Below are positions 18,074-26,300 of a DNA stretch of 64,000 nucleotides, one piece after another. Source of the stretch: Thermoflexus hugenholtzii (lineage in GTDB: Bacteria > Chloroflexota > Anaerolineae > Thermoflexales > Thermoflexaceae). A model generated the notes under the pieces. The model was not told where the DNA came from. It saw nothing but the letters and a program-made list of their open reading frames with translations, and made no database searches. How positions within the stretch are numbered: the stretch's first letter is position 1; each line of letters begins with the position of its first letter. The translations under genes and the position numbers were made by a program. Where the stretch lies: the NCBI RefSeq assembly GCF_018771565.1, contig NZ_CP076326.1, forward strand, positions 1 to 64,000, given 5' to 3'.

Positions 18074-18958
18074 TCACGCCCCCGGGATGCGCTCCAGGGC
18101 TTTCCGGAGGGCCCGGATCGTCAGGACGCGCACCATGTCCCGTTTGTATTCCGCAGGCCCCCGGGTATCGCTGTTGGGTTGAGAGGCTGCGGCGGCCAGC
18201 TCCCCCGCGCGGGCGATCACAGCCTCATCCAACCGCTTGCCGACCAACCACTCCTCCGCCTCCTGCGCCCGCAACGAGGTCGGCCCGACCGCGCACAACC
18301 CAATGCCTGCTTTCCGGCAGATCCCGTCCGCATCGAGGGCGATCTGGACTCCCACAGCGACCACAGCGAAATCGCCCACCTTGCGCTCGATTTTGAGATA
18401 AGCGCCTGCCTCCCGCGGCCCGGGAGCCGGAACCCGGATCTCCGTCACGATCTCGCCGGGTTCCAAAGCCGTCATGAAAGGCCCGACGAAGAACTCCTCC
18501 AGCGGCATGGCGCGCTGGCGGATCCGGCGGCCCCGGGGGCCGGTGATCACCACCTCCGCCTTCGCCGCCAGGAGGGCTGCCCCCCAATCTCCTGCTGGAT
18601 CCGCGTGGGCGATGGAGCCCCCGAGGGTGCCCCGATTGCGCACAATGGGGTCAGCGATGACCCGTGCCGCGTCCGCCAGGAGCGGGTAGCGTTGCTGGAT
18701 CAGAGGGGCTCGCTCCACCGTGCGATGGCGCACCATGGCCCCGATGCGGAGGACCCCCTGTGCCTCTTCCAGGAAGTCCAGGCCGGGGATGCGATGGAGA
18801 TCGATGAGGACCCTCGGGTTGGCCAGCCGGAAGCGCATCATGGGGATCAGGCTCTGCCCCCCGGCGAGAAGCCGGGCGTCCGGACCGTGTTGTTGCAGGA
18901 GGCGAATGGCCTGATCGAGGGTGGATGGGGCAACATACTCGAAAGGTGCCGGGAACAT
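18074..18958 (-). CDS. coxM: Carbon monoxide dehydrogenase medium subunit (FAD)
   Basis: Flavoprotein subunit that passes electrons on from the [2Fe-2S] clusters. The 294-residue protein has the FAD-binding segments AGGQSLIPMMRFRLANP near residues 37-53 and RNRGTLGGSIAHADPAGDWGAALL near 107-130, plus the C-terminal domain. Length is close to the roughly 288 residues of known CoxM. It follows the alcohol dehydrogenase gene by 15 bp and is part of the seven-gene - strand operon. Its placement between adh and coxS rather than at the operon start is notable. Confidence 0.93.
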   Translation of the reverse strand: MFPAPFEYVAPSTLDQAIRLLQQHGPDARLLAGGQSLIPMMRFRLANPRVLIDLHRIPGLDFLEEAQGVLRIGAMVRHRTVERAPLIQQRYPLLADAARVIADPIVRNRGTLGGSIAHADPAGDWGAALLAAKAEVVITGPRGRRIRQRAMPLEEFFVGPFMTALEPGEIVTEIRVPAPGPREAGAYLKIERKVGDFAVVAVGVQIALDADGICRKAGIGLCAVGPTSLRAQEAEEWLVGKRLDEAVIARAGELAAAASQPNSDTRGPAEYKRDMVRVLTIRALRKALERIPGA

Positions 18959-18973
18959 CGTTGACCCCCTTTC

Positions 18974-20017
18974 CTATGGGATGATCACCGCGCGGCCGAT
19001 GTAGCGGCGGTTCTTGAAGTCATCGATGGCCTGGTTGATCTGGTCCAGGCGGTAGGTGCGGGTGTGCACCCGGACCAGCCCGCGGGCGTTGAGGTCCATC
19101 AGCTCCACCAGCTCCGTGTAGTTCCCCACCAGGCTCCCGGCGATGGTCATTTCGTTGAAAATCATCTGGACCGTGGGGACTTCGAGCTTGCCGCCGTAGC
19201 CCACCACGAAGTGGGTCCCGCCCCGCCGCAGCATCTGCCAGCTCTGCTGCTCAACCCCGGCCTCCCCCACGAAGTCGATGACCACGTGGGCCCCTCCTTT
19301 GGTGAGCTCCCGGACCTCGGCCACCAGGTCCGGGCCGCCGGGGAGGACGTGATCCGCCCCCAGCTCCTGGGCCAGCTGGCGGGCGGCCTCGGAGATGTCC
19401 ACGGCGATGATGCGGGCGCTGCAGAGGGCGCGCAGCGCCTGAAGGGCGATGTGGCCCAGCCCGCCGATCCCCACGATCACACAGAACGTCCCCGGCGGGA
19501 GCTGTTTGGCGGCCCGCCTGGCTACCCGATAGGCGGTCAGGCCGGCGTCGGCCAGGGGAGCCACATCCGCGGGGGTCACGCCCTCGGGGAGTTTCACCAG
19601 GGCCCGCTCATTGGTCACCAGATACTCCGCGAACCCGCCATCGGCGTTCAGGCCGGGGAAGGTGCTGTTCTCGCAATACATGTCCTCGCCTTGGCGACAG
19701 GCCAGGCACACCCCGCATGTGCGCAATGGGTGACAGATCACCGCATCCCCTGGCTTCACAGAGGTGACCGCACTTCCCACCTCCTCCACCCAGCCGGCGT
19801 TCTCATGGCCAGGGATGTAAGGGAGCAGTTTGCCATCCGGATCCAGAATGCTCCGCCAGACCCCTTCGATGATATGCAGGTCGGTTCGGCAGAGGCCGGC
19901 GGCCCCGATGCGGACGATGACCTCGTTGGGATGGGTGATCTTCGGCTCCGGAACTTCCTCGATCTGCAGCTGGACGTTCAAATGCGGGTCATACTGGTAG
20001 AGGCGGGCCGCTTTCAT
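18974..20017 (-). CDS. Zinc-dependent medium-chain alcohol dehydrogenase
   Basis: Probable NAD(P)-dependent alcohol or ketone reductase, 347 residues. It has the catalytic-zinc ligands in GLCRTDLHIIEG and GHENAGWVEEVG, the structural-zinc cluster CGVCLACRQGEDMYC, and the Rossmann motif VGIGGLGHIALQAL. It resembles the alcohol dehydrogenases encoded with propane monooxygenases that oxidise 2-propanol or 1-propanol (from memory). It follows the amidohydrolase and precedes coxM in the same operon. A stem-loop lies between the amidohydrolase stop and this start. Confidence 0.92.
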   Translation of the reverse strand: MKAARLYQYDPHLNVQLQIEEVPEPKITHPNEVIVRIGAAGLCRTDLHIIEGVWRSILDPDGKLLPYIPGHENAGWVEEVGSAVTSVKPGDAVICHPLRTCGVCLACRQGEDMYCENSTFPGLNADGGFAEYLVTNERALVKLPEGVTPADVAPLADAGLTAYRVARRAAKQLPPGTFCVIVGIGGLGHIALQALRALCSARIIAVDISEAARQLAQELGADHVLPGGPDLVAEVRELTKGGAHVVIDFVGEAGVEQQSWQMLRRGGTHFVVGYGGKLEVPTVQMIFNEMTIAGSLVGNYTELVELMDLNARGLVRVHTRTYRLDQINQAIDDFKNRRYIGRAVIIP

Positions 20018-20045
20018 GGCTGACCTCCGAGATGAATGATCTTAA

Positions 20046-20085
20046 AGGGCCCAAGGATATCCTTGCGGATCATGCCTTGGGCCCT
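20046..20085 (-). terminator. Stem-loop, possible internal attenuator/terminator
   Basis: A perfect 11-bp stem, AGGGCCCAAGG (20046-20056) with CCTTGGGCCCT (20075-20085). On the - strand it is followed by TTTAAGATCATT. It lies between the amidohydrolase and alcohol dehydrogenase genes and could give partial termination or mRNA processing. The U-rich tail is weak. Confidence 0.5.
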
Positions 20086-20119
20086 GAATTCCTTTTGGGG
20101 GCCTTCCATCCATCCGGGT

Positions 20120-21151
20120 TTACGCCACCTGAGCAGCCAGCCGCTGGCCGATGGGATCGCGCTGGAGCTTTTCCCGCTGGGCAGCGATGTCGATCCCGTA
20201 AAGGCGCGCCGCGTTCTCCCCCAGGATCTTGCGCTTGGTCTCCAGCGTCAGATCGACACCGTATTCCTCCTTGATATCCGGGGGCAGTTCGAAGGCGATG
20301 AACTTCTCGATGATCCAGCGGGGCGACCAGAGGGCGTAATCGCTGCCGAAGAGGATCCGATCCGGTCCCAGCCAGTAGAGGAGGTTCGCGATGATCTCGG
20401 CGAAGTAACGCGGGCGGGAATGAATGAAGGCGATGGCCACCGCCAAGCCCGCGTAGACGTTCTTGTCCTGCGTCGCGATCCAGCAGAAGTCGTCCAGGCG
20501 CGGCAGACCACAGTGTTCCACGATGAAATTCAGATCCGGGAAATCGGAGGCTGCCTGATCCACATCGTGCACGTCGAAGGCGTCCTTGTTCAGCGGATAA
20601 ATCGTCGGGCCCTTATGGACGTGGATGTTACGGATTCCCAGCTCCCGGCAGAGCTCCAGATAGCGATAGGCCATCGGGTCCGTCAGCCGCCAGCCCCGGG
20701 ACTCCCCGCGCCACTCCGCCGTGTAGAGCTTCAGGCCCTGGATCGGGTATTCCTCGATCATCCGCCGGAACTCATCCAGTCCCTTCTCCCCCCAGCGGGG
20801 ATCAAAGGTGCCGCACAGGATGAAGCGCTCGGGATACTTCTGCTTGAGGACGTAGTTCTGGACATGGGTATTAAAACCGTTCTTAAAGAACTCGGTGAGA
20901 TAGGTGGAGTTAAAGATCCCCATGTCCACATAGCCTTCGAGGAAGAGGTCCCGGATCAACGTCTCCTCATCGTATTTGCAGTATTTATCGAAGGGCCAGA
21001 CGTAATCGGCGGGGCTGAGGGCCTTGTGGTAATCGTAGAAACATAGCATCCAGCCTTCCCCGTATTTGTTTCGCCAGTTCTCCGGGCTCCCATCCCAGAA
21101 GTGCATGTGTCCGTCGATCACGAAGATCTCCTGTCCATTCACGCGGATCAT
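20120..21151 (-). CDS. Amidohydrolase family protein (metal-dependent TIM barrel)
   Basis: A 343-residue amidohydrolase-2 type TIM-barrel enzyme. It has the metal-binding N-terminal DGHMHFWDG, a barrel His in IVEHCGLPR, and LFGSDYALWSP near the C-terminus. The GEGWMLCFYDYHKALSP and PFDKYCKYDEETLI pattern matches, from memory, the amidohydrolase encoded next to prmABCD propane monooxygenases, whose role is unsettled. It overlaps the DUF59-like gene by 4 bp (ATGA coupling). The substrate is unknown. Confidence 0.88.
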   Translation of the reverse strand: MIRVNGQEIFVIDGHMHFWDGSPENWRNKYGEGWMLCFYDYHKALSPADYVWPFDKYCKYDEETLIRDLFLEGYVDMGIFNSTYLTEFFKNGFNTHVQNYVLKQKYPERFILCGTFDPRWGEKGLDEFRRMIEEYPIQGLKLYTAEWRGESRGWRLTDPMAYRYLELCRELGIRNIHVHKGPTIYPLNKDAFDVHDVDQAASDFPDLNFIVEHCGLPRLDDFCWIATQDKNVYAGLAVAIAFIHSRPRYFAEIIANLLYWLGPDRILFGSDYALWSPRWIIEKFIAFELPPDIKEEYGVDLTLETKRKILGENAARLYGIDIAAQREKLQRDPIGQRLAAQVA

Positions 21152-21885
21152 GGAGCACCTCCTTTCCGGCTGGCCAGCAAGGCCTGGCAGAGGAATGCAT
21201 TGGACCTGAAATTTAAAAAGCTGGCGCGGCTACGCCGCAGGTAGTCCTCCAGGGACTCCATGGGGATCGGGGTTCCCTCGGGATCCAGCATCAAGGGGGC
21301 TTCCGGGCGGCTGTCAAGGCCCAGCTCCTGTCGGCGTTCCAAATAGCGGGAGACCACCTCCCCGGGTTCGATCTGCGCCAGCGTCCCATCTGCCCGGCGG
21401 GCCCACCAAGTCCCCTCCCTCTGAAGGAGGTCCGCCAGCCGCATCGCGCAGATCTCCGCAGGAGAGAAACCCGCGGCGCGCAGCGCGCGCAGGAGGGCGA
21501 AATGACGGCTCAGATAGCTCTTGCGTCGGAAGAACTGGCGAAGCTCATCCAGCGAGCCCTGCGCCTCTCCGGGGAAAGCCTCTTCAAAGGAACGCCCATC
21601 CTGAACGGCAGCCTCGATGGTCTCCGAAGCGAAGTGATCCAGCAGCCGGATCCGAACCGTGTGGATGCCTTCCACTTCGAGGAGCGCGCGCCGGATGTCC
21701 TCCACCATCATGAACACGAAGTTGGGGGCGCACCAGAACGTGGGCAGACGGAGGGTCACGAGGGCGCATGAGCCCTCCACCGCCACCGCCTCCACAAACC
21801 CAAGCCGGACGATGGATCGATCCAGCTCAGGATCGAGAACACGATCCAGCGCTCGCCAGAGCTGGGCCTGCGCCGGCTCCACCAT
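21148..21885 (-). CDS. DUF59/MIP18-like protein of the propane-monooxygenase accessory type
   Basis: A 245-residue protein with an N-terminal DUF59 (MIP18) domain: ALDRVLDPELDRSIVRLGFV, LRLPTFWCAPNFVFMMVEDI, and DHFASETIEAAVQDGRSFEE. The C-terminal region is helical. I recognise the HFASEEINAGV-like element from proteins encoded between the amidohydrolase and alcohol dehydrogenase genes of actinobacterial prm clusters, probably involved in metal or Fe-S assembly. I chose the ATG at 21885 (SD GAAGGAGGGG) over an upstream ATG lying in the leader. It is the first gene of the cox operon. Confidence 0.85.
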   Translation of the reverse strand: MVEPAQAQLWRALDRVLDPELDRSIVRLGFVEAVAVEGSCALVTLRLPTFWCAPNFVFMMVEDIRRALLEVEGIHTVRIRLLDHFASETIEAAVQDGRSFEEAFPGEAQGSLDELRQFFRRKSYLSRHFALLRALRAAGFSPAEICAMRLADLLQREGTWWARRADGTLAQIEPGEVVSRYLERRQELGLDSRPEAPLMLDPEGTPIPMESLEDYLRRSRASFLNFRSNAFLCQALLASRKGGAP

Positions 21886-22032
21886 GGGCCCCTCCTTCAA
21901 CCTGTTGGGACCCCTCCTATCGAGACCGTGGGGACTACCTGTAGACCCGTAGAGACCGGCAGGGAGGAGCCGTCGAGGACGCTGACCTTGGAAGCCCCAC
22001 GGAGCCCCAAAAAGGGAACCACAGACACTATT

Positions 22033-22062
22033 ATGATAAAGCAAATCAATACAATTTGTCAA
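22033..22062 (-). promoter_or_regulatory. Strong sigma70-type promoter of the prm-like/cox operon
   Basis: On the - strand: TTGACA (22057-22062), an 18-bp spacer and TATCAT (22033-22038), 148 bp upstream of the DUF59 ATG. It sits in a markedly AT-rich island. Confidence 0.65.
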
Positions 22063-22067
22063 GGTTT

Positions 22068-22110
22068 AAGGAAATTTATCTGTGAAATTTATAACAACTT
22101 TGTAAAGTTT
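22068..22110. promoter_or_regulatory. AT-rich palindromes upstream of the cox promoter (candidate regulator site)
   Basis: AACTTT-GT-AAAGTT (22096-22109) is a 6-bp-arm palindrome. AAATTT...AAATTT (about 22072-22090) is another near-palindrome. Both lie 10-48 bp upstream of the -35 box, where an activator would bind. The rest of the 22113-22328 gap holds a 14-bp palindrome, GCGCTCCGGAGCGC, at 22177-22190 and nothing else I recognise. Confidence 0.4.
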
Positions 22111-22328
22111 AGAGCAAAATGAGGTCCATCGGATCCAGATGGTGGGTTTCGCGAACAGGGGCGAAAAGGCCCCGGGCGCTCCGGAGCGCGCCGCTTATGC
22201 CGCTTTTCGACAGAAATCCGGAATGCGGGGATGATCAAGGAGGGCGCTCGCCGCTCCAGGGTTCCGGCCGCAGGTCCCCCTGGGGCGAGGCCGGGCGCTG
22301 GAAAGCCCTTCCATGGAGGGAGGCGGTG

Positions 22329-22895
22329 ATGGACGTCCTGGAAGCGATCATGACCCGTCGCATGGTCGGGAAGGTGCGGCCGGAGCGGCCGCGTCGAGAG
22401 GAGATCGAGACGTTGCTGCGGGCTGCGGTGCGCGCGCCCAACCACCGCCTGACCGAGCCCTGGCGGTTCGTGGTGCTGACCGGCCCCGCCCTGGACGAGC
22501 TGGGCGAGGTCTTCGCGCAGATCCTCCGCACGGTCAAGCCGGAGGCCACCGAGGAGGAGCTGAACCGGGAGCGGGCCAAGCCCCATCGCGCGCCGGTGAT
22601 CATCGCCGTGGCCTGCCTCAAGGGCCGCGACCCCATCGAGACCCACGAGAACATCGTGGCCACCGCCGCCGCTATCCAGAACATCCTGCTCGCCGCCCAC
22701 GGGATGGGCCTGGGAGCCTATCTGCGCACCGGAGAGACTGCCTATCACCCCTCGCTGTTGCGCTGGCTGGGCCTCCCTGAGGACGCCCAGTTCATGGGTT
22801 TCATCTATCTGGGCTACCCGGCCCCCGATGCGCCGCCCCGCCAGACCCCCCGCCGCCCCATCGAGGAGGTGACCGAGTGGCGGGGATGGCCCTGA
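22329..22895 (+). CDS. Nitroreductase family protein
   Basis: A 188-residue flavin-dependent NAD(P)H oxidoreductase. It has the N-terminal [21 protein letters not shown]-binding motif, the [19 protein letters not shown] helix and [15 protein letters not shown], all typical of the family. The [19 protein letters not shown] stretch is intact. Substrates of such enzymes are varied, and this one is not assigned. The ATG at 22329 is preceded by GGAGGGAGG; an upstream in-frame start at 22119 is in the promoter island and not believable. It is divergent from the cox operon. Confidence 0.9.
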   Translation: MDVLEAIMTRRMVGKVRPERPRREEIETLLRAAVRAPNHRLTEPWRFVVLTGPALDELGEVFAQILRTVKPEATEEELNRERAKPHRAPVIIAVACLKGRDPIETHENIVATAAAIQNILLAAHGMGLGAYLRTGETAYHPSLLRWLGLPEDAQFMGFIYLGYPAPDAPPRQTPRRPIEEVTEWRGWP

Positions 22896-22953
22896 GCGTC
22901 GGAGCCCCTTCGCCCCCACCGCCTCCCATCCGGAGGGGAGACCGGACGATCGT

Positions 22954-22982
22954 TTGTTGCCTCTCTCTCCTCCGCTTATAAT
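22954..22982 (+). promoter_or_regulatory. Putative promoter of the acyl-CoA mutase gene
   Basis: TTGTTG (22954-22959), a 17-bp spacer and TATAAT (22977-22982), 44 bp upstream of the ATG. Confidence 0.55.
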
Positions 22983-23025
22983 GGCGATAAGCCTCGCCGC
23001 AAGAGATTCCGGGCAGGAGGGCGCC

Positions 23026-24708
23026 ATGTTCGATCGGGAGAAGCTCCGGGAGCTGGCGGCCGCGCGGGACCGCTGGGAGGAAACCACGCTTCAGCAATGG
23101 CTGGCCCGCATGCCCGAGCGCCAGGAGACCTTCACCACCGTCTCCGGGGAGCCGGTGAACCGCCTCTACACGCCCCTCGACATCCCCGACTTCGACTACC
23201 TGCGCGACCTGGGGTTCCCCGGCGAATACCCCTTCACCCGTGGCATCCACGCCACCATGTATCGGGGCCGTCTCTGGACCATGCGCCTCTTCGCCGGCTA
23301 CGGCACCGCCGAGGAGACCAACGCCCGGTTCAAATATCTGCTGGAGCACGGCCAGACCGGCCTCTCCATCGCCTTCGATCTCCCCACCCTTTACGGCTAC
23401 GACACCGATGACCCGATGGCCGAAGGGGAGTTCGGCAAGTGCGGGGTCGCCGTCTCCTCCCTGCTGGACATGGAGATCCTCCTGGACGGCATCCCCCTGG
23501 ATCAGATCACAACCTCCATGACCATCAACGGGCCGGCGGCCATCATCTGGGCGATGTATCTGGCCGTGGCGGAGAAGCGGGGCATCCCATGGGATCAGAT
23601 CGGAGGGACCACCCAGACCGACATCCTCAAGGAATACATCGCCCAGAAGGAGTGGATCTTCCCGCCGGAGCCCTCCATGCGCCTGGTCGTGGACATGATC
23701 GAGTTCGGCTCCAAATACGTGCCGAAGTGGAACCCCATCAGCATCAGCGGCTACCACATCCGGGAGGCGGGGGCCACGGCGGCCCAGGAGCTGGCCTTCA
23801 CCCTGGCCGACGGCTTCGAATACGTCCGCTGGTGCCTGCGGCGAGGGCTGGACATCGATTCCTTCGCGCCCCGCCTCTCGTTCTTCTTCAACTGCCACAA
23901 CGATTTCTTCGAAGAGATCGCCAAGTTCCGGGCCGCCCGCCGGATCTGGGCCCGGGAGATGCGGGAGACCTTCGGGGCCAAAAACCCGCGCTCCTGGTGG
24001 CTGCGCTTCCACACCCAGACCGCCGGCTGCACCCTCACCGCCCAGCAACCCTACGTGAACGTGATCCGGGTGGCCATTCAGGCCCTGGCCGCCGTGCTGG
24101 GGGGCACTCAGTCCCTTCACACCAACTCTCTGGATGAGGCCCTGGCCCTGCCCAGCGAGTTCGCCGCCAAGCTCGCCCTGCGCACCCAGCAGGTCATCGC
24201 CTACGAGAGCGGGGTGACGAACACCGTCGACCCCCTGGGGGGCAGCTACTACGTGGAATATTTGACCAACCGCCTGGAGCAGCAGGCCTACGAATACTTC
24301 CGCAAGATCGAGGAGCTGGGCGGGGTGATCCCCGCCATCGAGGCGGGCTTCTTCCAGCGGGAGATCGCCGAGGCCGCCTATCGCTACCAGAAGGAGATCG
24401 ACGAGAAGCGCCGCATCATCGTGGGGGTGAACGAGTTCGTGGAGGAGGAGGAGGTCAAGCCGCCCATCCTCCAGATGGATCCCGAGGGGGAGCGCCGGCA
24501 GCGGGCGCGCCTGCAGAAGCTGCGCATGGAGCGGGACAACGAGCGGGTGGGGCAAACCCTGGCTGCCCTCCAGGAGGCCGCCCGCAAGGAGAACGAGAAC
24601 CTGATGCCCTACATCCTGGAGGCGGTGAAGGCCTACGCCACCCTCGGGGAGATCACCCGCGCCCTCAAGGCCGTCTGGGGGACCTGGCAGGAGCCGCTGA
24701 TCATCTGA
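23026..24708 (+). CDS. Adenosylcobalamin-dependent acyl-CoA mutase large subunit (isobutyryl-CoA mutase-like residues)
   Basis: Catalytic TIM-barrel subunit (560 residues) of the methylmalonyl-CoA mutase superfamily, without the C-terminal B12 domain, so a separate small subunit is needed. It has [54 protein letters not shown] and [13 protein letters not shown]. At the positions that set substrate choice, Phe89 replaces the Tyr89 and Gln207 replaces the Arg207 of methylmalonyl-CoA mutase. This matches the Phe/Gln pair known for isobutyryl-CoA mutase (IcmA). The ATG at 23026 follows GGCAGGAGGG. Confidence 0.88.
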   Translation: MFDREKLRELAAARDRWEETTLQQWLARMPERQETFTTVSGEPVNRLYTPLDIPDFDYLRDLGFPGEYPFTRGIHATMYRGRLWTMRLFAGYGTAEETNARFKYLLEHGQTGLSIAFDLPTLYGYDTDDPMAEGEFGKCGVAVSSLLDMEILLDGIPLDQITTSMTINGPAAIIWAMYLAVAEKRGIPWDQIGGTTQTDILKEYIAQKEWIFPPEPSMRLVVDMIEFGSKYVPKWNPISISGYHIREAGATAAQELAFTLADGFEYVRWCLRRGLDIDSFAPRLSFFFNCHNDFFEEIAKFRAARRIWAREMRETFGAKNPRSWWLRFHTQTAGCTLTAQQPYVNVIRVAIQALAAVLGGTQSLHTNSLDEALALPSEFAAKLALRTQQVIAYESGVTNTVDPLGGSYYVEYLTNRLEQQAYEYFRKIEELGGVIPAIEAGFFQREIAEAAYRYQKEIDEKRRIIVGVNEFVEEEEVKPPILQMDPEGERRQRARLQKLRMERDNERVGQTLAALQEAARKENENLMPYILEAVKAYATLGEITRALKAVWGTWQEPLII

Positions 24709-24774
24709 GCCGGATCCCGCAGAGCGGGGAAGCGCCGGCCGGGGGAAGGATCCGCGACCATCGGGGATGCCTTT

Positions 24775-26025
24775 ATGGGCGTTCGCTGGCTCCGCATCGG
24801 ACTAAGCCTGGGGCTGGTCGCCCTCCTCACCTTGAGCCTCCCGGCCTCCGAGCCCTCCCGTTCCCTGGAGACCCGTCTGACCCTCCTGCTTCAGGGGGAA
24901 AGCTTTTACTTCCCGGAATGGGCCCTTCAGGCCTGGGCGGAGAAGCTGCTTCTCTCCGTAGCGAACCCTCAGGCCTTCCTGGACGACGAGACCCAGCGCC
25001 GGGCGGTGCGGCGCTACCTCCAGCGCCTGTCGGAGGCCCGGGAGGCGGCGGCCGCCCTGGAACGGGAGGTGTCCGCGCCGACCCCGCCGGAACCGGAGGC
25101 GATCGCCGCGCTCCGGAGGCAGTGGGAAGCGGCCCACGGGCGGGCCCAGGCCCTCCGTCCTCTGGCCGAGGCCATCCTCTCCGAACAGCTCGGCGTGATC
25201 CTGGCCCAGGAGGGGCTGGCCCTCCTGGGCCAGCCGATCCCCCCCGTTCAGATCCGCCTGACGGCCATGCCGAACCTGCTGGTCCTCTCCCCGCGGGAGC
25301 GCATCGCCCTCACCACCTCCTTCCCCCTGCGGGCCGACCTCACCGCCGACGAGATGGATCGCCTAGAGCGGCGGGTGGATGGGCAGCTCAACCTCTCCTC
25401 CCTGGTGGTGCCCCTGGGCGGCCTGGCCTTCTACCCGGCGATGATCATGGAGGCCACCGGGCTGCCCGAGCTCACGGAGATCATCGCGCACGAGTGGACC
25501 CATCACTGGCTCTTCATGGGGCCGTTGGGGTGGTTTTACGATCGTCCGGAGGCCCGCACCATCAACGAGACCGTCGCCGATCTGGCCGGGAAGGCCATGG
25601 GCCGCGCCTGGCTGGCCCGCTTCTACCCCGAGGATCTCCCGTCTCCGCCGGCGGACGCGGCCCCCGCGCCGGCTCCCCCGGAACGGCCGGCCTTCGATTT
25701 CGGCCGGGAGCTGGCGAAGACCCGCACCGTGGTGGAACGCCTGCTGGCCCAGGGCGAGGTCCGCCGGGCGGAGCTCTATATGGAAGCCCGTCGGCGGGTT
25801 TTCGTCGCCCACGGTTACGCCCTGCGGAAGCTGAACCAGGCCTACTTCGCCTTCTACGGGGCCTACGCCGCGGAGGAGGGGGCGGCCGGCGCCGAGGACC
25901 CCATCGGCCCGCGGGTCCGCCGGCTGTGGGCCCAGAGCCCCTCCCTGCGCGCTTTCCTCTTCCGCATGCTGTTCATCACCGACCTTGCCGGCCTGCGCCG
26001 CGCCCTGGGGGAGCCCCTTCAATAG
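24775..26025 (+). CDS. Secreted or membrane-anchored HExxH metalloprotease-like protein
   Basis: A 416-residue protein with an N-terminal hydrophobic stretch (WLRIGLSLGLVALLTLSLPA), probably a signal peptide or anchor. It carries the zincin motif H239-E-W-T-H243 with a downstream Glu265 in NETVADLAG, the spacing of a gluzincin. A Pro/Ala-rich segment lies near residues 285-305. I do not recognise the family, and the peptidase role is inferred from the motif alone. It lies 66 bp after the mutase on the same strand. No other function is evident. Confidence 0.8.
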   Translation: MGVRWLRIGLSLGLVALLTLSLPASEPSRSLETRLTLLLQGESFYFPEWALQAWAEKLLLSVANPQAFLDDETQRRAVRRYLQRLSEAREAAAALEREVSAPTPPEPEAIAALRRQWEAAHGRAQALRPLAEAILSEQLGVILAQEGLALLGQPIPPVQIRLTAMPNLLVLSPRERIALTTSFPLRADLTADEMDRLERRVDGQLNLSSLVVPLGGLAFYPAMIMEATGLPELTEIIAHEWTHHWLFMGPLGWFYDRPEARTINETVADLAGKAMGRAWLARFYPEDLPSPPADAAPAPAPPERPAFDFGRELAKTRTVVERLLAQGEVRRAELYMEARRRVFVAHGYALRKLNQAYFAFYGAYAAEEGAAGAEDPIGPRVRRLWAQSPSLRAFLFRMLFITDLAGLRRALGEPLQ

Positions 26026-26054
26026 TTGACGTCGCGGGCGGAAGGGGTTAGAAC
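26026..26054 (+). promoter_or_regulatory. Putative promoter of the thi operon
   Basis: TTGACG (26026-26031), 17 bp and TAGAAC (26049-26054), just upstream of the TPP riboswitch and directly after the preceding stop codon. Confidence 0.45.
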
Positions 26055-26071
26055 TCCGCATGGGCGCGGGT

Positions 26072-26169
26072 CCGTTGGGGGAGTCCGGGTGAGCCGGGCT
26101 GAGAGGGCGGCCGAATCCGCCGCCGACCCCTCGAACCTGATCCGGATCATGCCGGCGGAGGGAAAGCGG
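26072..26169 (+). promoter_or_regulatory. TPP (THI-element) riboswitch
   Basis: Contains the conserved thi-box core GGTGAGCCGGGCTGAGAGGG, a long P3 arm, ACCCCTCGAACCTGATCCGG, then GAGGGAAAGC. The P1 helix CCGTT (26072-26076) with AGCGG (26165-26169) closes it. It senses thiamin diphosphate and controls thiO-thiS-thiG-thiE. About 130 nt follow before thiO, with a small hairpin, GTCCTT ACG AAGGAT, next to the thiO ribosome-binding site, which could be part of the expression platform. Confidence 0.95.
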
Positions 26170-26300
26170 GCGCGCCGCAGATCCCACCCCTTCTGCCTCC
26201 TTCGGCTCCCTTGCTCCCTTCGCCCGGACTTCGCCCGGAGATCCGCAACGGGAAAGCGACTTTACAGGGCTCTGTCCTTACGAAGGATAGGAGCGAAGCG

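Noticed and set aside
18974-21885. Propane monooxygenase genes in the window
   Set aside because: No PrmA/PrmC-like diiron hydroxylase sequence seen; only the accessory trio is there.
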